NCBI RefSeq assembly: GCF_019457475.1
Contig: NZ_CP080413.1
Coordinates: forward strand, 2,914,001-2,978,000
Reading direction: 5' to 3'
Source of the DNA: Shewanella acanthi
Lineage (GTDB): Bacteria > Pseudomonadota > Gammaproteobacteria > Enterobacterales > Shewanellaceae
Length of the DNA stretch: 64,000 nt
The position numbers were made by a program, and so were the translations under genes. The stretch's first letter is position 1. The number at the start of each line of letters is the position of its first letter. The notes beneath the pieces are model-generated. The model did not search any database, was not told the DNA's origin, and was given only the letters and a program-made list of their open reading frames with translations. Below are positions 33,944 through 43,604 of the stretch, one piece after another.

Positions 33944-34861
33944 CTACTTAATTCCACCTACTCGCTCAAAACGCACGCCACTTGGTACCCAAGTCGGCAG
34001 GAAATCTGCTTCTGTGCGGTCAAATTCAAAACTAATCCAAATAGCGACTGCTTTCCCGACTAAGTTAGCCTCTGGTACAAAGCCCCAGAAACGACTATCG
34101 GTACTGTTATCGCGGTTATCCCCCATAGTAAAGTAATGACCTTCTGGCACTAAGAACTCCCCCGCAGGGAGTCCTGCTTCACGTTTAAAATAGCCCAACA
34201 TGTCAGGGCGACTCGGGTTAATTAAAATATCGTGTGCCACATCGCTAAGCTGCTCTTGATAGCGCAGTAAAGGCACGCCATCCTGCGTAAAATCGCCACG
34301 GCTAATTTCGGTACGGGCAACGACTTCTGGCTCTGGACAGTTGGTTTGGGATTCATCACAGGCTTTTTGAATCATCAACTGCTTATTGCGGTAAATAATT
34401 CTGTCACCCGGTAAACCAATGACGCGCTTGATATAGTCAATTTGCGGATTCTCTGGATATTTAAACACAATCACATCACCGCGCTTAGGCTCACCCGTTT
34501 CAATCAGTTTAGATCGCCAAACCGGGTCTTTAAGGCCATAGCTAAACTTTTCGACCAAAATAAAATCACCAACCAACAGGGTTGGCATCATAGAACCCGA
34601 TGGAATTTGGAATGGCTCATAAATAAATGAGCGGAGAATCAATACAAAAGCGATAACCGGGAAGATAGAGTGCGCGGTTTCAACCACGGCAGGCTCACGA
34701 ACTATATTGTATTCAGCCTCTTCGCTCAACTCAGGCTGAGCGGCCTTTGCTTGGGCCAAACTTTCACGGCGTTTGGGGGCAAATGCCAGCACATCGACTA
34801 ACCAAATCAGCCCTGATGTCAGGGTGACCAGCACTAAAATAAGGGAAAAATAGGCTGCCAT
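33944..34861 (-). CDS. lepB: Signal peptidase I
   Basis: 305 residues with an N-terminal membrane anchor ([21 protein letters not shown]) and a second hydrophobic segment near residue 65-80. The catalytic Ser is in [14 protein letters not shown] and the catalytic Lys in [29 protein letters not shown] is the conserved box E. It removes signal peptides of exported preproteins on the periplasmic side. It follows lepA after about 180 bases, with lepA's terminator between them. Confidence 0.97.
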   Translation of the reverse strand: MAAYFSLILVLVTLTSGLIWLVDVLAFAPKRRESLAQAKAAQPELSEEAEYNIVREPAVVETAHSIFPVIAFVLILRSFIYEPFQIPSGSMMPTLLVGDFILVEKFSYGLKDPVWRSKLIETGEPKRGDVIVFKYPENPQIDYIKRVIGLPGDRIIYRNKQLMIQKACDESQTNCPEPEVVARTEISRGDFTQDGVPLLRYQEQLSDVAHDILINPSRPDMLGYFKREAGLPAGEFLVPEGHYFTMGDNRDNSTDSRFWGFVPEANLVGKAVAIWISFEFDRTEADFLPTWVPSGVRFERVGGIK

Positions 34862-34991
34862 TACTTATTGAACTCCTGCCTTGAAATGTAAAGATCCAAA
34901 CTCAGCGACTATTGTATGTAGATTATCGAACTTTAGTTAACTTACCGTATCGGTGAAAAAACACCACTGAACAAACGATAAGCTAAATAAA

Positions 34992-35014
34992 GCGCCGCAA
35001 ACTGCGGCGCAATA
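34992..35014 (-). terminator. Terminator after lepA
   Basis: GCGCCGCA (34992-34999) pairs with TGCGGCGC (35003-35010). On the minus strand TTTATTT follows. It lies about 30 bases past the lepA stop, so lepB may have its own promoter between 34862 and 34990. Confidence 0.8.
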
Positions 35015-35041
35015 ATCAGGCTAACTTGTGCTAATCGAGCC

Positions 35042-36832
35042 TTACTCGTTTAGCTTCAGTACCGCGAGGAAGGCCTCTTGTGGTACTTCGACGTTACCCA
35101 CTTGTTTCATCCGTTTTTTACCCTCTTTTTGTTTATTTAAGAGTTTCTTCTTACGGGAAACGTCACCACCGTAACACTTAGCCGTGACGTCTTTACGCAG
35201 GGCTTTTACGGTAGAACGGGCAATGATCTGGCTGCCTACGGCGGCCTGAATCGCGATATCAAACATTTGGCGTGGAATAAGTTCTTTCATCTTCTCAACC
35301 AACGCCAAACCACGGTGACGAATGTTAGAGCGGTGAATAATCATCGCTAACGCGTCAACGCGATCACCGTTGATCAGGATGTCTAAACGCACCATATCAG
35401 CAGGATCGAAGCGAATAAAGTTATATTCGAGTGACGCATAACCGCGGCTGGTTGATTTCAGACGGTCGAAGAAGTCCATCACCACTTCCGCCATTGGCAG
35501 ATGGTAAGTCACAGCCACTTGGTTACCGTGGTATACCATGTTCACTTGGGTACCACGTTTTTCGATACATAGAGTGATTACGTTACCTAAGTATTCTTTT
35601 GGTACCAGAATGTTAGCTTCAACGATTGGCTCACGCATCTCTTCAATGTTATTAATGGCAGGTAAATCTGCTGGGTTATCAACATAGATGGTTTCGCCGC
35701 TGGTCAACACGACTTCGTACACAACCGTTGGAGCTGTGGTAATCAGGTCAAGATCATACTCACGCTCTAAACGCTCCTGAATGATTTCCATGTGGAGCAA
35801 GCCTAAGTAACCAATACGGAAACCAAAGCCTAATGCAGATGAACTTTCTGGTTCGAAGAATAAGGAAGCATCGTTCAAACTCAGCTTGTTCAGTGCGTCA
35901 CGGAAGTTCTCGTATTCATCGGTAGAAATAGGGAATACACCGGCATAAACCTGAGGTTTCACTTTCTTAAAACCAGGTAATGGCTTCTCTGCGCCATGCT
36001 TAGCCAGCGTTAAGGTGTCACCTACTGGCGCACCGTGAATCTCTTTAATACCCGCGATAACGAAACCTACTTCACCGGTTTTAAGCTCGGTTTTGTCGGT
36101 TTGTTTTGGCGTGAAAATACCCACGCGATCGGCGGTGTGGTTTTGTCCAGTAGACATCACCTTGAACTTATCGCCCTTCTTCAGTACACCATTTTTAATA
36201 CGTACTAAAGAGACAACGCCTAAGTAGCTGTCGAACCAAGAGTCGATGATAAGTGCTTGAAGTGGCGCATCAGGATCGCCTTCAGGCGGTGGAATTTGGT
36301 CAACGATAACTTCTAATACGTCATCGATACCCACACCGGTTTTGGCGGAGCAGCGCACTGCATCCATCGCATCGATACCCACGATGTCTTCAATCTCGGC
36401 GGCTACGCGCTCAGGATCGGCCTGTGGTAAGTCGATTTTGTTCAGGATTGGCACCACATCAAGATTCATGTCTAATGCGGTGTAGCAGTTTGCTAAGGTT
36501 TGCGCTTCAACACCTTGGCCAGCATCGACTACCAGCAAAGCACCTTCACAGGCGGCTAATGAACGGGAAACTTCATAGGAGAAGTCCACGTGACCAGGCG
36601 TATCAATAAAGTTAAGTTGGTATGTTTCGCCGTTTTTAGCTTTGTATTCCAACGTAACGCTTTGCGCCTTAATCGTGATACCACGCTCACGCTCTAAATC
36701 CATAGAATCAAGAACTTGAGCATCCATTTCACGATCGGATAAACCGCCACAAACCTGAATTAGACGATCTGATAGCGTCGATTTACCATGGTCGATATGG
36801 GCAATAATTGAGAAGTTTCTAATGTGTTTCAT
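35042..36832 (-). CDS. lepA: Translation elongation factor 4 (LepA)
   Basis: 596-residue ribosomal GTPase. G motifs: [39 protein letters not shown]. The LepA-specific C-terminal domain is present ([40 protein letters not shown]). It acts on stalled or misassembled ribosomes. ATG at 36832. It lies between rseC and lepB in the conserved gammaproteobacterial order. Confidence 0.98.
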   Translation of the reverse strand: MKHIRNFSIIAHIDHGKSTLSDRLIQVCGGLSDREMDAQVLDSMDLERERGITIKAQSVTLEYKAKNGETYQLNFIDTPGHVDFSYEVSRSLAACEGALLVVDAGQGVEAQTLANCYTALDMNLDVVPILNKIDLPQADPERVAAEIEDIVGIDAMDAVRCSAKTGVGIDDVLEVIVDQIPPPEGDPDAPLQALIIDSWFDSYLGVVSLVRIKNGVLKKGDKFKVMSTGQNHTADRVGIFTPKQTDKTELKTGEVGFVIAGIKEIHGAPVGDTLTLAKHGAEKPLPGFKKVKPQVYAGVFPISTDEYENFRDALNKLSLNDASLFFEPESSSALGFGFRIGYLGLLHMEIIQERLEREYDLDLITTAPTVVYEVVLTSGETIYVDNPADLPAINNIEEMREPIVEANILVPKEYLGNVITLCIEKRGTQVNMVYHGNQVAVTYHLPMAEVVMDFFDRLKSTSRGYASLEYNFIRFDPADMVRLDILINGDRVDALAMIIHRSNIRHRGLALVEKMKELIPRQMFDIAIQAAVGSQIIARSTVKALRKDVTAKCYGGDVSRKKKLLNKQKEGKKRMKQVGNVEVPQEAFLAVLKLNE

Positions 36833-37000
36833 TATGCTGCAATGACTATTACTGAAAATGGATACGATTCAAAGGTGCGAAATTGTACCTGATTGCGGTT
36901 TCAATACCAATCAGATTCACTCATCCTTGTCCTTTGAGCTAATAAACGACGGATTAAATCACCTGTATTGATCAATTAACGACTTTGAATGGGTATAGAG

Positions 37001-37468
37001 TTATTGATTTTCGACGGTGATTGTTTTCCCTAGGTAGGCCAAAATCACTGGCTGTGACTCGCCTTCGAGCTGTTTGGCTTTAGCTTTACCAAATAACCAA
37101 GCTATTGCAGTACCTAACATTGCAAACACGATGGCCAATAAATCGCTATTAAGCTCAACGAAAGTGGCTAGAAACTGGCCTAAAAGTGCGCCAACAAATA
37201 AGCCTAATAGTGGTACGACATAAACCAGTGCCGCTGCTTTTAAGATAACGCTCTCGGGCAAGCCTAATTTAAGCATCTCGCCCACATCACAGGCGCGCTC
37301 GCTTTGAATCGAAAATTGTTGGGTTTTGGCGCTAAAGGCTTGTGCTACTGCAGATGTGCCACAGGACTCACTGCTACTGCAGTTTTTGCAGGTACTTTTT
37401 AGCTCAACTTCAACCGTCAGCCACCCCTGATTATCACTACCAATGACGCGCGCCACTTCCTCCATCAT
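37001..37468 (-). CDS. rseC: Sigma-E factor regulatory protein RseC
   Basis: 155 residues. An N-terminal Cys-rich segment (CKNCSSSESCG) precedes two membrane helices (AAALVYVVPLLGLFVGALLGQ, LLAIVFAMLGTAIAWLFG), the usual RseC/MucC build. Its effect on sigma-E is mild in E. coli, and the cysteines suggest a redox or Fe-S link. Two adjacent ATGs exist (37468 and 37465). It is last in rpoE-rseA-rseB-rseC, seven bases after rseB. Confidence 0.92.
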   Translation of the reverse strand: MMEEVARVIGSDNQGWLTVEVELKSTCKNCSSSESCGTSAVAQAFSAKTQQFSIQSERACDVGEMLKLGLPESVILKAAALVYVVPLLGLFVGALLGQFLATFVELNSDLLAIVFAMLGTAIAWLFGKAKAKQLEGESQPVILAYLGKTITVENQ

Positions 37469-37475
37469 AGGATAA

Positions 37476-38408
37476 CTACTCCAGCATCAAGCTCTTAGCG
37501 ATACGAGCTAAGGTTTCAGTTGGGACTTTACCCACTGCAACCACCTCGGCATTGCCCACACTCTCAGAAACCAACGACAGGCCGTTACGGGTAATCAGTT
37601 CCTCTGGTAAGGGCGTAGAGCCGGCTCTCGCCACATAAACAGAAATATTGGCAAGGCCATCGGTAAGCGCGATGTACTCGACGGCTTCGTGACTGCCTAT
37701 TAATCTATGGTGATCGCGAACAACTACACTAAAGCCCGCTGGTAACCATGAGAATTGCCAGTTTTGTCCATCTTGACGCTCGGCTTGGTCAATCACTGCG
37801 GGCCATTCTTGCTTAAAGGCTTCCTGCAGGATTGAAGGCGGCTCATTAAACTCAACCAGCTCAATCACCATGATTTGCTCAAGTAATTGTTTATCTTGAG
37901 TCAACATGTCGTAACGCAGTGGTAAATAGGTGTCCATATCAAGCCAGATTTGAAAACCGTAGCGATACTCATCGTTAGGTAATAGGCGGATCATCTGCCC
38001 AGGACGTCCCGCAATACGAGTTCTGCCCCCGAGCACAAATTGATAACCCACTTCCAAATCGCTCATTTTGGCCGAAAATGCCGCAGGCCACACGCCCTGA
38101 ATATGGTTAGATTGAATACTGTAAGCAGGCTGGTCGTGTTCGATAAAGGTGACTCTGTTGCCTACTCGAACGGCATTTTTCGGTGGACCATTGAGGTATT
38201 CGAGGAAAGCGACTTCTTGATTATTTACCTTACCATGAAGATAAACCAAAGGCCGAATATGATCGGCCTGAAGTTGAATAATCGATGCTTTAAATTCTTT
38301 CTCTTTTAAGGCTTGGCTCATTTTCTCAAGCCAAACCTTGGCAGGCATATCTTCCGCGGCAACAACTGGGAAGACGAAAGCTAACAAAGCCAACAGGATT
38401 AGACGCAA
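37476..38408 (-). CDS. rseB: Periplasmic sigma-E regulator RseB (MucB)
   Basis: 310 residues with a signal peptide (RLILLALLAFVFPVVA, cut before AEDMPAK). The two-domain lipoprotein-carrier-like fold of RseB follows, with the Trp-rich MucB/RseB C-terminal domain (QFSWLPAGFSVVVRDHHRL). It binds RseA in the periplasm and shields it from DegS until it senses LPS or misplaced lipids. It follows rseA by 12 bases. Confidence 0.94.
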   Translation of the reverse strand: MRLILLALLAFVFPVVAAEDMPAKVWLEKMSQALKEKEFKASIIQLQADHIRPLVYLHGKVNNQEVAFLEYLNGPPKNAVRVGNRVTFIEHDQPAYSIQSNHIQGVWPAAFSAKMSDLEVGYQFVLGGRTRIAGRPGQMIRLLPNDEYRYGFQIWLDMDTYLPLRYDMLTQDKQLLEQIMVIELVEFNEPPSILQEAFKQEWPAVIDQAERQDGQNWQFSWLPAGFSVVVRDHHRLIGSHEAVEYIALTDGLANISVYVARAGSTPLPEELITRNGLSLVSESVGNAEVVAVGKVPTETLARIAKSLMLE

Positions 38409-38420
38409 GCTAACTCCTTA

Positions 38421-39029
38421 CTACTGATTGACAGGAACCGGAATAACCTCGCTATTGTCTTCAACAACTGCACCGGTATTCAATCGTTGTTGCAACATAT
38501 GATCTTGAATATAAGTATTAATTCGACGACGTTGCTCATTCATCTGATCATTAGTATAGCTTTGGTTTTGTGGTGCAGGTCCCGTCTGTAAGCTCACAGG
38601 TGATGCACTGCCCACAAGAGGACGGGTCATTAACACTGGCGATGGAGACGCTGCATCATCGCTTGGCTCACTAAAATTCTGTACGCCAACAATCGCAAAC
38701 ATAGCAACCGTTGCAGCAATAGCGTATTGGCCAAATTGCTTGAACAGTGGCACAACCTTGCTTTGAGCAGAATTGACCACTGCTGGCGTTGCAGTTGATG
38801 CCGCTTGTGGTGCCACAATGGCAGGTTCAAGCTCAATTGCAGCGGCAATACTTGCAGAAAGATCTAACACCATTGTCTGAGGCAATTCACCTCGCATAGC
38901 ATCACCAATTAAATGGTAGTTATGCCATTTATTATGCGAATGTGTATCAGCGGCTAATTCTGCCAACGTCTGTGCATCCGTCTCTCCATCGACAGCGGCA
39001 GATACCCATTCTTGACCTAATTTATCCAT
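38421..39029 (-). CDS. rseA: Anti-sigma-E factor RseA
   Basis: 202 residues. The N-terminal cytoplasmic domain (MDKLGQEWVSAAVDGETD, NKWHNYHLIGDAMRGE) binds sigma-E. A single membrane helix lies at about 112-128 (YAIAATVAMFAIVGVQNF), then a Gln/Pro-rich periplasmic part. It holds RpoE at the membrane until it is cut by DegS and RseP. It follows rpoE by 26 bases. Confidence 0.94.
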   Translation of the reverse strand: MDKLGQEWVSAAVDGETDAQTLAELAADTHSHNKWHNYHLIGDAMRGELPQTMVLDLSASIAAAIELEPAIVAPQAASTATPAVVNSAQSKVVPLFKQFGQYAIAATVAMFAIVGVQNFSEPSDDAASPSPVLMTRPLVGSASPVSLQTGPAPQNQSYTNDQMNEQRRRINTYIQDHMLQQRLNTGAVVEDNSEVIPVPVNQ

Positions 39030-39055
39030 TATTCACCTGTCTAAATTTAAGGGTG

Positions 39056-39634
39056 TTACTCTTCCAATAAAGGCTGGAGTTTTTTATCGATTGCTTCACG
39101 GGCACGGAAGATACGTGATCTTACTGTCCCAACAGGGCAATCCATGATGATAGCAATATCTTCGTAACTCATACCGTCGAGCTCACGCAGCGAGATAGCC
39201 ATGCGTAATTCTTCAGGCAATGTCTCTAATGTTTCAAAAACCACTTTTTTGATTTCATCGGACAACATTAAACGCTCGGGGGAGGCAAACTCCTTTAGCG
39301 CATCACTGCCTTCGTAATATTCAGCTTCCTCTGCATCAACATCGTTTGCTGGCGCGCGGCGCCCCTGTGATACGAGATAATTCTTCGCAGTGTTTACTGC
39401 AATGCGGTACAACCAAGTGTAAAACGCACTTTCCCCTCGAAAATTTGCCAAAGCTCGATAGGCTTTGATAAAGGCTTCCTGTGCCACATCGGTAACGTCC
39501 GCTTGATTACGCACATAACGTGAAATCAAGCTGATCACTTTACTCTGATACTTAAGCACTAACAGGTTAAAAGCGTTTTTATCACCCCGTTGTACGCGCT
39601 CAACTAATTGTTGATCACTTAATTGTCCACTCAT
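39056..39634 (-). CDS. rpoE: RNA polymerase sigma-E factor
   Basis: 192-residue extracytoplasmic-function sigma factor with region 2 (FNLLVLKYQSKVISLISRYV, DVAQEAFIKAYRAL, TWLYRIAVNTAKNYLVSQGR) and region 4 (LPEELRMAISLRELDGMSYEDIAIIMDCPVGTVRSRIFRAREAI, positions about 135-180). It directs the envelope-stress regulon. A sigma-E-type promoter about 65 bases upstream indicates autoregulation. It is divergent from nadB. Confidence 0.97.
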   Translation of the reverse strand: MSGQLSDQQLVERVQRGDKNAFNLLVLKYQSKVISLISRYVRNQADVTDVAQEAFIKAYRALANFRGESAFYTWLYRIAVNTAKNYLVSQGRRAPANDVDAEEAEYYEGSDALKEFASPERLMLSDEIKKVVFETLETLPEELRMAISLRELDGMSYEDIAIIMDCPVGTVRSRIFRAREAIDKKLQPLLEE

Positions 39635-39698
39635 CCGAGCCGACTTCTCCCAAATCTAAAATGCTGATTTCTCAGTCGCTCGAATCATATTCCCTTAT

Positions 39699-39726
39699 GT
39701 AGACTAGCGGCATGTAAAAAAGTTCT
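39699..39726 (-). promoter_or_regulatory. Sigma-E-type promoter of rpoE
   Basis: On the minus strand: AGAACTT (39726-39720), a 16-base spacer, then TCTAC (39703-39699). This closely matches the sigma-E pattern GGAACTT-N16-TCTRA (recalled). It implies autoregulation of rpoE-rseABC, as in E. coli. Confidence 0.72.
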
Positions 39727-39823
39727 AAAAATTATACAAAAAAAGTAAGGCTAAAAGGAAAGTACCCATAATTCATCAGTTGGTTTACCATAGACAGCAC
39801 TCTCAGCCATATCATGATACTCG

Positions 39824-41437
39824 ATGAAACAAGTCGTTGAACACCAATCTGACATATTAGTCATAGGTAGCGGTGCCGCAGGTCTGACACTCGCTTTGCA
39901 TCTCGCTGAAAAAGCTAAAGTCATCTTACTCTCAAAGGGCCCTCTTTCGGAAGGTTCTACGTTATACGCACAGGGCGGCATCGCCTCGGTTTTTGATGAA
40001 GGGGATACCATCGAATCCCATGTTTCAGATACGTTAGTTGCCGGTGCAGGCCTGTGTGACAAAGACGTCGTGACTTTTACGGCAGAAAACGCCAAAAGCT
40101 CGATGCAATGGCTTATCGAGTGTGGTGTTGCCTTCGATAAAGAAGAAACCAATGATGGAAATGAGCAAGACGCACCCTATCACTTAACCCGTGAAGGTGG
40201 CCATAGCCACAGACGTATTTTGCATGCCGCCGATGCAACAGGTAAAGCGGTGCAAACAACGTTGCAAGAACGCGCTATGTCGCATCCCAATATTCAGGTG
40301 CTTGAACGCTATAACGCCATCGACTTAATCACGACCCGTAAACTCAATCGCCCAGGCAACCGAGTACTTGGTGCCTATGTTTGGAACCGTAATGCCGAGC
40401 AGGTCGAAACTATAAAAGCTAAATTTGTGGCTCTAGCCACAGGCGGTAGCTCTAAGGTTTATCAATATACCTCAAATCCAGATGTTGCCAGTGGTGATGG
40501 TATCGCCATGGCGTGGCGTGCGGGTTGCCGCGTTGCCAATATGGAATTTAACCAATTCCATCCAACCTGCCTATACCATGCTGATGCACGTAACTTCCTG
40601 CTGACCGAAGCCCTTCGTGGTGAAGGCGCCTACCTGCGCCGCCCTGATGGCAGCCGTTTTATGCCGGATTTTGACGAGCGTGCCGAACTTGCCCCCCGCG
40701 ATATCGTTGCCCGCGCTATCGACTATGAAATGAAACGCTTAGGTGCCGACTGTGTGTACCTCGATATCAGTCATAAAGACAGTGACTTTGTAATCAAGCA
40801 CTTCCCGACTATTTACAGTCGCTGTTTAGATCTTGGTATCGATATCACGAAAGATCCTATCCCTGTTGTGCCTGCGGCCCACTACACCTGTGGCGGCGTG
40901 ATGACAGACCTTCACGGTCAAACCGATCTTAATGGCCTCTATGCTATCGGCGAAGTTGCCTACACGGGGCTGCACGGTGCGAACCGCCTCGCGAGTAACT
41001 CACTGCTCGAGTGTTTAGTCTTTGCCCGTGCCGCCTCGGAAGATATTGAAAGCCAGCTCGCTAAAATTCCAATGCCAGGGCAAATCCCGCCATGGGATGA
41101 GAGCAAAGTCTGTAACTCTGATGAGGAAGTGGTAATTGCCCACAACTGGCATGAACTGCGTCTTTTTATGTGGGACTATGTGGGTATTGTGCGCTCTGAC
41201 AAACGTTTAGAGCGCGCCCTACGCCGCTGCCTGATGCTGCAGCAAGAAATCCAAGAGTATTACAGTAACTTTAGAGTGAGTAACAACCTGCTCGAACTGC
41301 GTAACTTAGTGCAAGTAGCAGAACTGATTATCCGCTGCGCGATGGACCGCAAAGAAAGCCGAGGTCTGCACTACAACATTGACCACCCCGAGAAGTTAGA
41401 TTCACCAATGCCAACCATTCTGCAACCGGAAAAATAA
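39824..41437 (+). CDS. nadB: L-aspartate oxidase
   Basis: 537-residue flavoprotein that oxidises aspartate to iminoaspartate, the first step of NAD synthesis. FAD-binding [32 protein letters not shown], the active-site region [15 protein letters not shown], and [14 protein letters not shown] with [21 protein letters not shown] are all present. ATG at 39824. It is divergent from rpoE, as in E. coli. The terminator after it reaches into the end of the opposing ygfX gene. Confidence 0.97.
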   Translation: MKQVVEHQSDILVIGSGAAGLTLALHLAEKAKVILLSKGPLSEGSTLYAQGGIASVFDEGDTIESHVSDTLVAGAGLCDKDVVTFTAENAKSSMQWLIECGVAFDKEETNDGNEQDAPYHLTREGGHSHRRILHAADATGKAVQTTLQERAMSHPNIQVLERYNAIDLITTRKLNRPGNRVLGAYVWNRNAEQVETIKAKFVALATGGSSKVYQYTSNPDVASGDGIAMAWRAGCRVANMEFNQFHPTCLYHADARNFLLTEALRGEGAYLRRPDGSRFMPDFDERAELAPRDIVARAIDYEMKRLGADCVYLDISHKDSDFVIKHFPTIYSRCLDLGIDITKDPIPVVPAAHYTCGGVMTDLHGQTDLNGLYAIGEVAYTGLHGANRLASNSLLECLVFARAASEDIESQLAKIPMPGQIPPWDESKVCNSDEEVVIAHNWHELRLFMWDYVGIVRSDKRLERALRRCLMLQQEIQEYYSNFRVSNNLLELRNLVQVAELIIRCAMDRKESRGLHYNIDHPEKLDSPMPTILQPEK

Positions 41438-41457
41438 GTCGGTGGTGATTGAATAAC

Positions 41458-41499
41458 AACAGGCTAAGTCTCGAGATGGGATTTAGCCTGTTTTGTTTT
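41458..41499 (+). terminator. Terminator after nadB
   Basis: AACAGGCTAA (41458-41467) pairs with TTAGCCTGTT (41483-41492) around 15 bases, followed by a T-rich run to 41499. The stem overlaps the last codons of ygfX on the opposite strand. Confidence 0.75.
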
Positions 41500-41916
41500 G
41501 GCCTGCAGCAATAATCGGCAAAGGTGGCGATAATCAGTATCACTTAGCATATCCGCCCAGATGGGTAATAACTGCTTTTTATCATTCGCCACGTAATAGA
41601 TAAGGCAGACAAACGGCGTTACCCGAGTCTCCTTTAAAATATAAAAGACCTCACCATCCTCTAGCCGCCCTTCCCCATTAGCATTGAGGCTGAAACGTCG
41701 CTGCCAATCCCCTAAGCGCCACAAACTGTGTATTAAAAAGACGAATACCACAGCAATAAGCACATATTTAAATAGCCTTAATAGAAGGTTATCGGGTGAT
41801 GGCCAAACGAGAAAAGAAGTTGAACAGACAAGGATAAAAACGACCAGCGAGAGACGCTGGTCGAATGAAGAGGAAACGCTAAAACTATGGCGCCGCTCTT
41901 CCACGGACTTGTACAA
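41464..41916 (-). CDS. ygfX: YgfX (CptA) family inner-membrane protein
   Basis: 150 residues. Two closely spaced membrane helices (LSLVVFILVCSTSFLVW and LLLRLFKYVLIAVVFVFLIHSLW) are followed by a cytoplasmic C-terminal part (WQRRFSLNANGEGRLEDGEVFYI). This is the YgfX build. In E. coli YgfX was reported as the toxin of a YgfX/YgfY pair acting on MreB and FtsZ; a role with SdhE (YgfY) in succinate dehydrogenase maturation is also discussed. It overlaps the sdhE end by 32 bases. Confidence 0.87.
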   Translation of the reverse strand: MYKSVEERRHSFSVSSSFDQRLSLVVFILVCSTSFLVWPSPDNLLLRLFKYVLIAVVFVFLIHSLWRLGDWQRRFSLNANGEGRLEDGEVFYILKETRVTPFVCLIYYVANDKKQLLPIWADMLSDTDYRHLCRLLLQAKTKQAKSHLET

Positions 41917-42133
41917 CCATGCGGGCTAGTTCGGCATCAGGGCAAGCTTCATGGCCCATGAACCAAGCAAATAACTCGGGATCTTCGCACTCTAACAGAC
42001 GAACGAATAAGGCTTTGTCTTCATCGCTTAATTGTTGATATACATTCTCGACGAATGGTTGAAACAATACATCTAATTCCAGCATTCCGCGGCGACATGC
42101 CCAGCGAACCCGCGCGATGTTCATTAATTCCAA
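41885..42133 (-). CDS. sdhE: FAD assembly factor SdhE (YgfY, CptB)
   Basis: 82 residues of the SdhE/YgfY five-helix fold, with the hallmark WACRRGMLELD near the N-terminus. It promotes covalent flavinylation of SdhA and FrdA. The TTG at 42133 has GGGGAG seven bases upstream and puts the first Trp at position 11, as in E. coli YgfY; the ATG three codons on has a weak site. I favour TTG. It overlaps ygfX downstream by 32 bases. Confidence 0.9.
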   Translation of the reverse strand: MELMNIARVRWACRRGMLELDVLFQPFVENVYQQLSDEDKALFVRLLECEDPELFAWFMGHEACPDAELARMVVQVRGRAAP

Positions 42134-42216
42134 GGTCTATCTCCCCTAACAAATTTGCGCATAGTCTAGCAGTTTAGGCGCGAAGGTGTCGATGCGTGGA
42201 TAACTCACTTTCTAGG

Positions 42217-43131
42217 CTAGCAGGGCTTCACCTGAGTATCGAGGCCCGCGAATAAATCACTAAAGTCAGTCTCTAAGAGACGTTTTACCGCAGGGTGCTG
42301 GATCATCCGTTCGGCAAACATCACATGATATTCCTCTTTCACATCGAGGGTTTCCCCTAGAAGGTGCATGCCATTGGAAATCACCTCCTGCGGATACACT
42401 GAGGGGGTTACAAAGATACCACGTTTAAGATAGCCAAAAGCTTTCATCATCGCTGCATCATCAAATTCCCCCAAAATGCTCACCTTCAGGTTTTGCTCAT
42501 CGAACCATCGATAAAGCTGCTGACCAAGGGAGGTTCTACGACCAGGAATAAGCAGTGGCGCTTGTTCTAAACAGGCGGGAAAATCGGCGCTATAGGTTTC
42601 GGCGGAAAAAAAACTGACCCCGCATTCACCGAGCTTTTTGGACAGAATTTCAGGATATTTGAGGGACTCACCTGCGCAATCAGACAGGATCATATCCAGT
42701 TTATGCTCCCTAAGGCGAGTCATTAAGCTTTCGTGAGTCGCTTCATAACAAGCAAGGTGCATGGAACCATCATTGGGCACAACCGAAAGTAGTACTCTGC
42801 TCGATAGGGCTTTAGAAAGCGCATCGGCAATACCCACTTCAAATAGGATCGCATTATCCTTTTGATAATTGAGTAAATCGAGCATTTCGTAGCTTAAGGA
42901 AAACATCTTTTCGGCATAGCGATAAACTAATTCACCCAGCTCTGTGGCCTCTAAATTTCGCCCAACACGCTTAAAGAGACTGCCATTTAATCTGTCTTCC
43001 AAAGCACGGATTTGTCCAGTAATGGTTTGCGGGGTAAGGCAAAGTGCTTCAGCCGCCTTCGCGACCGAGCCCTTTTTCTTGATCATCCAAAAATAATACA
43101 AGTGATTGTAATTAAGGTGCAGCATTGTCAC
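42217..43131 (-). CDS. nhaR: LysR-family transcriptional activator NhaR
   Basis: 304 residues. The N-terminal helix-turn-helix region (LNYNHLYYFWMIKKKGSVAK, ALCLTPQTITGQIRALEDRL) and the LysR effector domain (DMILSDCAG, LLIPGRRTSLGQQL, ILGEFDDAAMMKAFG) match E. coli NhaR throughout. NhaR activates nhaA in response to Na+. The GTG at 43131 follows AAAGGA with good spacing and gives the same N-terminal length as E. coli; an ATG two codons on is possible. It lies downstream of nhaA and the small secreted protein gene, on the same strand. Confidence 0.94.
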   Translation of the reverse strand: MTMLHLNYNHLYYFWMIKKKGSVAKAAEALCLTPQTITGQIRALEDRLNGSLFKRVGRNLEATELGELVYRYAEKMFSLSYEMLDLLNYQKDNAILFEVGIADALSKALSSRVLLSVVPNDGSMHLACYEATHESLMTRLREHKLDMILSDCAGESLKYPEILSKKLGECGVSFFSAETYSADFPACLEQAPLLIPGRRTSLGQQLYRWFDEQNLKVSILGEFDDAAMMKAFGYLKRGIFVTPSVYPQEVISNGMHLLGETLDVKEEYHVMFAERMIQHPAVKRLLETDFSDLFAGLDTQVKPC

Positions 43132-43217
43132 AGCAGTCCTTTAGCTAATACCGCTTCGGGCGGCAAATGACATCTAAAAGTTAAAAAGTGTGTAGTACGC
43201 GCAGACGCGATACGTAT

Positions 43218-43604
43218 TTATTTTAACCGCTGACAATCCAGTAGGTTAACAACTATTGCCTGCAATTGATCTAAATCCTCCGCAGTCCCAGTACTTACGG
43301 CTTCAGTTACACCTGAAACTAAATCATCACGATCAGGTATACGATTAGCACAATAGGTACGGTTAGCTTCTTGGAATCGTTTACCACTACGATATTTAAG
43401 CGCGCGAGACTCATAACCATTGCTTTCAAGCCTTGCGCCTAGGGCCTCGGATTTGAACATCAGAGCCCCATCAACAATCCCTTCAAGGTAACTTTGGCAG
43501 GTAGGTGATGTAGCTTGCTGATTACAAGCTTCAATCTGCGAGGCCATGACGCCAGAAGACATTCCTAGTAACAACGTCAATAACACGTACTTGTTTTTGA
43601 TCAT
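43218..43604 (-). CDS. Small secreted protein, Rap1a/Tai-like
   Basis: 128 residues with a clear signal peptide ([16 protein letters not shown], cut before SQIEACN). The mature part has four cysteines (Cys27, the next in [12 protein letters not shown], then YCANRIP and LLDCQR) that could form two disulfides. The CxxYLxGIxDG stretch recalls the Rap1a/Tai fold known from type VI immunity proteins; this is a tentative likeness from memory. It starts four bases inside the nhaA stop (ATGA), so it is coupled to nhaA. I do not know its function. Confidence 0.75.
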   Translation of the reverse strand: MIKNKYVLLTLLLGMSSGVMASQIEACNQQATSPTCQSYLEGIVDGALMFKSEALGARLESNGYESRALKYRSGKRFQEANRTYCANRIPDRDDLVSGVTEAVSTGTAEDLDQLQAIVVNLLDCQRLK

